From positions 1 through 10,711 of the forward strand of contig NZ_CALETI010000397.1 in assembly GCF_937920075.1 (NCBI RefSeq): a stretch of DNA of 10,711 nt. Direction: 5' to 3'. Below, piece after piece: positions 5,129 through 10,711 of this stretch. Below the pieces are notes generated by a model. The model searched no databases and was not told where the DNA came from. It was given only the letters and a program-made list of their open reading frames with translations. The DNA is from an uncultured Agitococcus sp. (lineage in GTDB: Bacteria; Pseudomonadota; Gammaproteobacteria; Pseudomonadales; Moraxellaceae). A program made the position numbers and the translations under genes. The first letter of the stretch is position 1, and every line of letters starts with the position of its first letter.

Positions 5129-8100
5129 ATGACAGCTTCTCGTTCTGACTTATTAAAAGATGCTTTAAAACAACGCATTTTGATTATTGATGGTGCGATG
5201 GGCACTATGATTCAGCGTTATAAATTACAAGAAGCTGATTATCGTGGGTCACGTTTTGCCGATTGGCCAGATGATGTCAAAGGTAATAACGATTTATTAG
5301 TCTTAACCAAGCCAAATGTCATTGCCGAAATTCATGATGCCTATTGTGCGGCAGGTGCAGACATTTTAGAAACCAACTCGTTTAACTCCACCCAAGTCTC
5401 ACAAGCTGACTACCATATGGAAGCGTTGGTGTATGAGTTAAATGTGGAAGCAGCGCGTTTGGCCAAACAAGTCGCCTTAGCGTGGAGTGCAAAAACGCCC
5501 GAAAAACCACGTTTTGTTGCTGGCGTACTTGGCCCAACGTCACGGACTTGCTCTATTTCGCCTGATGTCAATAATCCTGCTTATCGTAATGTCACCTTTG
5601 ATGAGTTAGTCGAAAACTATGTTGAAGCAACCAAAGGCTTAGTCGATGGTGGCGCAGATATTTTGTTAATTGAAACCGTTTTTGACACCCTAAACTGTAA
5701 AGCGGCCTTGTTTGCCGTACAAAAATATTTTGATGACACAGGCACTATTTTACCTGTGATGATTTCTGGCACGATTACCGATGCGTCTGGCCGTACTTTA
5801 TCGGGTCAAACTGCTGAAGCTTTTTGGAACTCCGTGCGTCATGGGGATTTATTAAGTATTGGTTTTAACTGTGCGTTGGGTGCAGATGCAATGCGCCCTT
5901 ACATTAAAGAATTAAGCGAAAAAGCCGATATTTTCGTTTCTGCGCACCCTAATGCGGGCTTGCCTAATGCCTTTGGTGAATATGACGAAACCCCTGCTGA
6001 AACTGCGGCAATGGTTGGTGAATTTGCCCAAAGTGGTTTAGTCAACATTGTTGGGGGTTGTTGTGGTACTACACCCGACCATATTTCGGCCATTTATAAT
6101 GCCGTAAAAGACCTTGCACCTCGCGTTATTCCTGAGATTGAACCCGCTTGTCGTTTATCAGGTTTAGAAGCCTATAACATCACCAAAGACTCATTATTTG
6201 TTAACGTCGGTGAACGTACCAACGTGACAGGCTCAAAAAAGTTTGCGCGTTTGATTCGTGAACAAAACTATGCCGAAGCCTTAGATGTGGCACGACAACA
6301 AGTTGAAAGTGGCGCGCAAATTATCGACATCAACATGGACGAAGGCATGTTGGATTCGCAAGCGGCAATGGTCACTTTTTTGAACTTGATTGCCTCTGAA
6401 CCCGACATTTCGCGTGTGCCGATTATGATTGACTCCTCCAAGTGGGAAATCATTGAGGCAGGTTTAAAATGTGTACAAGGCAAACCGATTGTTAACTCCA
6501 TTTCGCTGAAAGAAGGCCACGAAGAGTTTGTGCAAAAAGCCAAGCTGTGCCGCCGTTATGGTGCAGCCATTATTGTCATGGCTTTTGATGAAACAGGCCA
6601 AGCCGATACCGCTGCACGTAAACGTGAAATTTGCGAGCGTTCTTATCGTGTCTTGGTTGATGAAGTTGGCTTTCCAGCAGAAGATATTATTTTTGACCCG
6701 AACATTTTTGCCGTCGCAACAGGTATTGAAGAACACAACAACTATGCCGTGGACTTTATTGAGGCGACTGGTTGGATTAAACAAAACCTACCCCATGCAA
6801 TGATTTCGGGTGGTGTTTCTAACGTGTCGTTCTCATTCCGTGGTAACGAACCAGTCCGCGAAGCGATTCATGCGGTGTTTTTATATCACTGTATTAAACA
6901 AGGCATGACTATGGGTATTGTTAACGCGGGACAACTCGCGATTTATGACGATATTCCTGCTGAATTAAAAGATGCCGTTGAAGACGTGATTCTTAACCGC
7001 AATCAAGGTGAAAGCGGTAATGAAGCCACCGAAAAACTGTTAGCCATTGCTGATAAATACCGTGAACATGGCAAAACCAACGATAACGCTGCGCCTGAAA
7101 CTCTAGAATGGCGGAATCAATCGGTTGAAAAACGTTTGGAATATGCGCTCGTTAAAGGCATTACCACCTTTATTAACGAAGACACCGAAGAAGCCCGTTT
7201 ACAAAGCAAACGCCCCTTAGACGTGATTGAAGGGCCTTTAATGGCTGGTATGAACGTGGTGGGTGATTTGTTTGGCGCAGGTAAAATGTTTTTGCCACAA
7301 GTGGTGAAATCGGCACGGGTGATGAAACAAGCGGTGGCATGGCTCAATCCCTACATTGAAGCCGAAAAAGTCGTTGGCCAATCCAAAGGTAAAATCTTAA
7401 TGGCCACGGTTAAAGGCGATGTTCACGATATTGGCAAAAATATTGTTGGTGTGGTCTTGGGTTGTAATGGTTATGACATTGTTGATTTAGGGGTGATGGT
7501 GCCTTGCGAAAAAATCCTTGATGTCGCCATGAAAGAAAAAGTCGATATTATTGGCTTGTCGGGTTTGATTACTCCTAGCTTAGACGAGATGGTGTATGTT
7601 GCGCGTGAAATGCAGCGTCAAGGCTTTAACATTCCACTGATGATCGGTGGTGCAACCACCTCGAAAGCCCATACTGCAGTAAAAATTGACCCGCAATATC
7701 ATAATGATGGTGTGATTTATGTGACTGACGCTTCACGCGCTGTGGGTGTGGCGACTTCCCTACTCTCGCCAGAAATGAAACCTGTTTTTGTTGCTGAACG
7801 TCGTGCCGAATATGCTGAAGTGCGTGAGCGTCATGCCAACCGTCAACCTAAAGCCGCTAAACTCAGTTACGCACAATCTATTGCCGAAAAATATCAACAC
7901 GATTGGGCTAACTACACACCACCCAAACCCAAACAATTGGGTGTGACCGTGTTAAAAGATGTGCCTTTAGCCGATATTCGTCCTTATATTGACTGGACAC
8001 CTTTCTTCATCACATGGAGTTTGGCTGGTAAGTTCCCTGCCATTTTAAAAGATGAAGTCGTTGGTGTTGAAGCAACTCGTTTATACAACGATGCCCAAGC

Positions 8101-8848
8101 CTTGTTAGATAAATTAATTGGTGAAAAATTATTAACCGCCAATGGTGTGATTGGTTTTTGGCCTGCCGCACAGGTCAATGATGATGATATTGAGGTATAT
8201 GCCGATGAATCACGCCAAACAGTGATTCACACCTTGCATCATTTACGTCAACAAAGTGACAAAGTCAGTGGCAAACCCAATTATTCTTTAGCCGATTTTA
8301 TTGCGCCTAAAGCTAGCGAAGTTCCTGACTATATCGGTGCATTTGCAGTGACTGCTGGTTTGGGTGCTGAAGAACAAGCAAGAGCCTACAGAGATGCGGG
8401 TGATGACTATAATGCCATTATGGTACAAGCCCTTGCTGACCGTTTAGCCGAAGCCTTTGCGGAATATTTACATGAGCGAGTGCGTAAGCAATATTGGGGT
8501 TATCAGGCCAATGAAAGCCTCAGCAACGAAGAGTTAATTAAAGAAAAATATGTCGGTATTCGTCCTGCCCCTGGTTATCCTGCCTGTCCAGAACATACCG
8601 AAAAAGCCACGTTATTTAAATTATTAGATGCTGAAGTCAATGCGGGCATGAGTTTAACCGAACACTTTGCCATGTGGCCTGCCGCGTCGGTGAGTGGTTT
8701 TTATTATTCTTTACCACAAAGTACCTATTTTAATGTCGGTAAATTGGATAAAGACCAAGTAGAAAGTTATGCAGCGCGTAAAGGGTGGGATTTGCGTATG
8801 GCCGAAAAATGGTTAAGCCCGAATTTAGGGTATGAGCCACAAGCCTAA
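5129..8848 (+). CDS. metH: Cobalamin-dependent methionine synthase
   Basis: Transfers a methyl group from 5-methyltetrahydrofolate to homocysteine through methylcobalamin, the last step of methionine synthesis, in the cytoplasm. All modules are present in 1239 residues (E. coli 1227). Homocysteine-binding barrel, about 1-330, with zinc ligands Cys248 (GFNCALG) and Cys311/Cys312 (GGCCGTT). Pterin-binding barrel, about 355-620, with VGERTNVTGSKKF and IMIDSSKWE. Cap helices, about 655-745. Cobalamin domain, about 750-885, with GDVHDIGKN (763-771), whose His766 is the lower cobalt ligand, plus GLSGLITPS and IGGATTS. Reactivation domain binding S-adenosylmethionine, about 905-1230, with RPAPGYPACPEH at 1145-1156. 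No key residue is missing, so it should be active wherever cobalamin is available. The start matches the family N-terminus but its Shine-Dalgarno sequence is poor. No metF or metR lies nearby. Confidence 0.98.
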   Translation: MTASRSDLLKDALKQRILIIDGAMGTMIQRYKLQEADYRGSRFADWPDDVKGNNDLLVLTKPNVIAEIHDAYCAAGADILETNSFNSTQVSQADYHMEALVYELNVEAARLAKQVALAWSAKTPEKPRFVAGVLGPTSRTCSISPDVNNPAYRNVTFDELVENYVEATKGLVDGGADILLIETVFDTLNCKAALFAVQKYFDDTGTILPVMISGTITDASGRTLSGQTAEAFWNSVRHGDLLSIGFNCALGADAMRPYIKELSEKADIFVSAHPNAGLPNAFGEYDETPAETAAMVGEFAQSGLVNIVGGCCGTTPDHISAIYNAVKDLAPRVIPEIEPACRLSGLEAYNITKDSLFVNVGERTNVTGSKKFARLIREQNYAEALDVARQQVESGAQIIDINMDEGMLDSQAAMVTFLNLIASEPDISRVPIMIDSSKWEIIEAGLKCVQGKPIVNSISLKEGHEEFVQKAKLCRRYGAAIIVMAFDETGQADTAARKREICERSYRVLVDEVGFPAEDIIFDPNIFAVATGIEEHNNYAVDFIEATGWIKQNLPHAMISGGVSNVSFSFRGNEPVREAIHAVFLYHCIKQGMTMGIVNAGQLAIYDDIPAELKDAVEDVILNRNQGESGNEATEKLLAIADKYREHGKTNDNAAPETLEWRNQSVEKRLEYALVKGITTFINEDTEEARLQSKRPLDVIEGPLMAGMNVVGDLFGAGKMFLPQVVKSARVMKQAVAWLNPYIEAEKVVGQSKGKILMATVKGDVHDIGKNIVGVVLGCNGYDIVDLGVMVPCEKILDVAMKEKVDIIGLSGLITPSLDEMVYVAREMQRQGFNIPLMIGGATTSKAHTAVKIDPQYHNDGVIYVTDASRAVGVATSLLSPEMKPVFVAERRAEYAEVRERHANRQPKAAKLSYAQSIAEKYQHDWANYTPPKPKQLGVTVLKDVPLADIRPYIDWTPFFITWSLAGKFPAILKDEVVGVEATRLYNDAQALLDKLIGEKLLTANGVIGFWPAAQVNDDDIEVYADESRQTVIHTLHHLRQQSDKVSGKPNYSLADFIAPKASEVPDYIGAFAVTAGLGAEEQARAYRDAGDDYNAIMVQALADRLAEAFAEYLHERVRKQYWGYQANESLSNEELIKEKYVGIRPAPGYPACPEHTEKATLFKLLDAEVNAGMSLTEHFAMWPAASVSGFYYSLPQSTYFNVGKLDKDQVESYAARKGWDLRMAEKWLSPNLGYEPQA

Positions 8849-8858
8849 TACGCTCACT

Positions 8859-8884
8859 AAGCAGGCTGTATTCTCGGCCTGCTT
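8859..8884 (+). terminator. Hairpin after metH
   Basis: AAGCAGGC (8859-8866) and GCCTGCTT (8877-8884) form an 8-base stem with a 10-base loop, starting 11 bases after the metH stop. No U-run follows directly, so it may be a Rho-dependent end or a 3' stabiliser. Confidence 0.55.
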
Positions 8885-8959
8885 CACCTGCCTCCCCTCG
8901 TTTGCTAAACTTTTCTTAACAAAAAAATATCTTTATTTTTAAAATCAAGCAGATGACAC

Positions 8960-8988
8960 TTGTACTTAATTCTGCCTCCCCTTACTAT
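8960..8988 (+). promoter_or_regulatory. Possible sigma70 promoter of the START-domain gene
   Basis: TTGTAC (8960-8965) and TACTAT (8983-8988) are 17 bases apart and would start transcription about 38 bases before the ATG at 9032. The -10 matches at 4 of 6 and the -35 at 3 of 6. Confidence 0.4.
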
Positions 8989-9031
8989 CTTGTCGCAAAA
9001 TAATTCAATTATTTATCTTAGGTTATAAGAA

Positions 9032-9757
9032 ATGCAAATAACAAAAATTAAAAAATTTAGTATGGTCTTGTTGTTGGCAATCACCTCTTTAACACACATA
9101 CCACACGCTTTTGCTAATGATGATAATGATTTAGATGAGATTACCGTACAATTAGGTAATGAATGGCGTCTTGTGAAGGATGATACTCGTCGAGGCATTA
9201 AAGCTTATGCCAAACTAGAAAATGACAAACGTTTTCGTTCGTTTAAAGTTGAAGCCACACTCAATACTTCTATTGATGTGCTTGGTCGCGTGTTGTTTGA
9301 TTTTGATAGTTACTTTAAATGGTATTGGCAAATTAAAGACATTCAACTGTTAAAGAAAGTTAGCGAAACCGAGCATTATTTATATATCGCCCACAACGCG
9401 CCGCCAACCATTCCTGATCGTGATGTGATTTTGCACACCATTATTGAACCTTATTCTGCTAAGCATCCTTATGTGACTTTTAGAGTCAAAGCAATGCCGA
9501 ATTATATTCCGCCAAAACCGCCATTGATTAGGATGTTGGCTGAAGATATGTTGTTAAAAATGACGCCTATTGGCAATAAGGTAAAACTGGAAGCTGAGGG
9601 TTATGTTGATCCGAATGGCAAAGAACCTGTTTGGGCAACCAACTTTATTCAACGTAGTGCGCCCTATTCGATTATCAAAGGTTTGCAATATATGACCACT
9701 TTAGAGCAATATCAAAAACCCGATGATAATCCTCAGTTTGTGTTGCGAGTTAATTAG
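9032..9757 (+). CDS. Exported START/SRPBCC-fold protein
   Basis: A 241-residue protein with a clear Sec signal peptide: basic start (ITKIKK), hydrophobic core SMVLLLAITSL, and a signal peptidase I site HAFA/ND after residue 28. The mature part resembles START domain proteins of gammaproteobacteria, with WRLVKDDTRRGIKAYAK near the front, FDFDSYFKWYWQIKDIQLL in the middle, PPTIPDRDVILH, a pro-rich NYIPPKPPLIR and a C-terminal helix (FIQRSAPYSIIKGLQYM) expected to cap a hydrophobic cavity. START/SRPBCC folds bind lipids or other hydrophobic ligands; the ligand here is unknown and the protein should act in the periplasm. AGG lies about 9 bases before the ATG. It is probably transcribed alone, with a hairpin upstream after metH and a palindromic repeat downstream. 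The fold call rests on remembered family patterns and is moderately sure. Confidence 0.75.
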   Translation: MQITKIKKFSMVLLLAITSLTHIPHAFANDDNDLDEITVQLGNEWRLVKDDTRRGIKAYAKLENDKRFRSFKVEATLNTSIDVLGRVLFDFDSYFKWYWQIKDIQLLKKVSETEHYLYIAHNAPPTIPDRDVILHTIIEPYSAKHPYVTFRVKAMPNYIPPKPPLIRMLAEDMLLKMTPIGNKVKLEAEGYVDPNGKEPVWATNFIQRSAPYSIIKGLQYMTTLEQYQKPDDNPQFVLRVN

Positions 9758-9795
9758 TGATACACATTACACTTAGTTGCTAACCATTATTTTTT

Positions 9796-9862
9796 GTAGA
9801 GTGGGTTGACGTAGGAAACCCACCTTTTGAGGATGATGGGTTTTGTACCTCAACCCATCTAC
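9796..9862. repeat. Nested palindromic repeat between convergent genes
   Basis: Two hairpins side by side: GTGGGTT/AACCCAC (9801-9807 and 9817-9823) and GATGGGTT/AACCCATC (9835-9842 and 9852-9859). The outer GTAGA (9796-9800) and TCTAC (9858-9862) also pair, making the whole 67-base unit an imperfect palindrome. This GTGGGTT...AACCCA plan resembles repeats dispersed in several gammaproteobacterial and cyanobacterial genomes. It may end transcription from both sides. Confidence 0.7.
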
Positions 9863-9874
9863 GACTATTCAACT

Positions 9875-10569
9875 CTAGGCTACTACTCCCCTCACCGCAT
9901 TTGCCCTACCACTACAAATCACTTCGCCATTGTTGTTAATATTTAAACGATTGCGAACTGCATCCTTAAAAGCCAATAAATCATCCGTAGGCATTGCCGC
10001 TAATGTTGCACCTAAACTGGGGGCAACCATGACAATTGACCAATATTCGTCAAAGCTGCTAAAGGTGCGCTCGACAATAATTTCTTTTTGTTCAATGTGT
10101 TGTAAGCCTGCTTGTGTCCATTATTGATATAAATTTTCTTGGCTACTGGCATCAGGGCTTGGCGGTAAAGGTGCGCTGATATTGCGGATTTTTAGCTCTT
10201 GGCGTAACACTTCATAAGGAAAACCGCCACCCATTAAATCCCACCCATAAGCGGTGACTATGCCACCCGACTTAACCACTCTAACCATTTCTGCCACGCC
10301 TTGTGCTGGGTTGGGCACAAAAAATATCACTAAAGGCATGACTGCAATATCAAAGTTGTTGTTTTGATAGGGTAAGTTCATGGCATCGCCTTGTTGAAAG
10401 GTGGCGTTGCTTAGTTGGGGCAAGCTGCGAGCATAAGCAAGTTGTGTTTCGGCTGGGTCTATGCCGTCTATGCTATTAGGGGCGCAACGGTCTACTATCA
10501 TTTGGGTAAATGCGCCATTGCCACAACCCACATCAAGCCATTGTTGATTAGGCTTTGGGACTAACCAGT
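9875..10569 (-). pseudogene. SAM-dependent methyltransferase, broken by a stop codon and an insertion sequence
   Basis: A remnant of a class I methyltransferase. Near its front is the SAM-binding motif WLDVGCGNGAF (about 10508-10540), followed by IDGIDPAE, GDAMNLPY and NNFDIAVMPLVIFFVPNP, then a motif like EMVRVVKSGG. The gene is damaged twice. First, a TAA at 10121-10123 interrupts the reading frame, yet the same frame continues for 81 more sensible codons (WTQAGLQHIEQKE through RTFSSFDEYW) to a TAG at 9875-9877. Second, its 5' end stops at 10569, where an IS5-type end begins; residues read upstream of that point on the minus strand are antisense IS sequence. About 45 N-terminal residues and the start codon are therefore missing. 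The substrate is unknown; a stand-alone methyltransferase acting on a small molecule is the usual context. The stop could be a sequencing error, but the IS truncation would remain. Confidence 0.8.
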
Positions 10570-10711
10570 GGCTTTGTTGCACAAATAGCGATGATTTGAG
10601 GGATTCTGTAAAATAAAGAGATGAAGACTTATAGCCCAGCAAAATATCGCACGACAAATTGGTCAAGTTACAATGCAGCGTTGAAAACTCGCGGCTCACT
10701 GATGCTTTGGA
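10570..10711 (+). mobile_element. IS5-family insertion sequence (IS903-like), left end
   Basis: From 10570 the sequence GGCTTTGTTGCACAAATAGC resembles the terminal inverted repeat of IS903-type elements of the IS5 family (compare GGCTTTGTTGAATAAATC of IS903, from memory). A transposase start follows 51 bases inside. The element inserted into the methyltransferase gene; the right end and target duplication lie outside the window. Confidence 0.72.
10621..10711 (+). CDS. IS5-family transposase, N-terminal fragment
   Basis: The first 30 residues of a transposase that continues past the window. The text MKTYSPAKYRTTNWSSYNAA followed by LKTRGSLMLW fits the N-terminus of IS5-family DDE transposases, which typically carry a NW-x-x-YN-x-AL-x-x-RGSL pattern. 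The start must be this ATG, because a TAA in frame lies at 10609-10611 and no other start codon follows it. AAAGAG directly precedes the ATG, and a better GAGGGA lies too far away (17 bases) to be used normally, so translation may be weak, as is common for transposases. The catalytic DDE residues are beyond the window, so activity cannot be judged. Confidence 0.75.
   Translation, partial: MKTYSPAKYRTTNWSSYNAALKTRGSLMLW

Noticed and set aside
8888..8982. CTGCCTCCCCT occurs twice (8888-8898 and 8972-8982) before the START-domain gene.
   Set aside because: Two copies of an 11-base pyrimidine-rich string without conserved spacing or symmetry; the second lies inside a promoter spacer. Too little to call a regulatory repeat.
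9930..10127. A 65-codon plus-strand frame opposite the methyltransferase remnant.
   Set aside because: It is the antisense shadow of the remnant, with no ribosome site or recognisable content.
10121..10138. The truncated methyltransferase ends in ENLYQ, like a TEV protease site.
   Set aside because: This is natural sequence at the point of the premature stop; the match is chance, and the frame continues with family-like sequence.
10571..10699. Minus-strand N-terminus of the methyltransferase frame starting at GTG 10699.
   Set aside because: The residues are antisense to an IS5-type end and transposase start and do not resemble methyltransferases.

Overview
The window looks like a piece of an AT-rich gammaproteobacterial chromosome. 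The recognisable proteins (GuaC, an iron-sulfur CysH, CysB, NfuA, cobalamin-dependent MetH) all read as gammaproteobacterial. Sulfur-assimilation genes and several families of short palindromic intergenic repeats suggest a sulfur bacterium of the Thiotrichales (Beggiatoa/Thiothrix-like) or a relative. That placement is inference; no rRNA or other marker is present.

Left end (1-825, minus strand): the 5' part of guaC (GMP reductase) is preceded, with an ATGA overlap, by a 129-codon chimeric gene. Its first ~50 residues are the start of ThrH, a HAD-type phosphoserine phosphatase/homoserine phosphotransferase. The rest is the C-terminal TRAM domain of the tRNA methylthiotransferase MiaB. This is the most unexpected coding feature of the window.

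Sulfur block (826-4344): cysH (APS reductase), a palindromic repeat, and a small CxxC thioredoxin-fold protein run on the plus strand. They converge on cysB, the LysR-type regulator of sulfur assimilation. cysB is divergent from a TSUP-family membrane transporter, which is followed by a 79-residue two-helix membrane protein flanked on both sides by the same hairpin repeat. Together these suggest uptake or export of a sulfur oxyanion, reduction of activated sulfate, a possible reductant, and the regulator.

Middle (4345-8884): nfuA (iron-sulfur carrier, minus) is divergent from a complete metH (cobalamin-dependent methionine synthase), which ends in a hairpin. NfuA could help mature 4Fe-4S enzymes such as CysH. 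MetH uses the homocysteine made from reduced sulfur.

Right end (8885-10711): an exported START/SRPBCC-fold protein, a nested palindromic repeat, and a ruined SAM-dependent methyltransferase gene on the minus strand. The latter is broken twice: by an in-frame TAA and by insertion of an IS5-family (IS903-like) element whose left end and transposase start lie at the window edge. Every plausible gene-free stretch is shorter than 300 bases and holds repeats, terminators or promoters.
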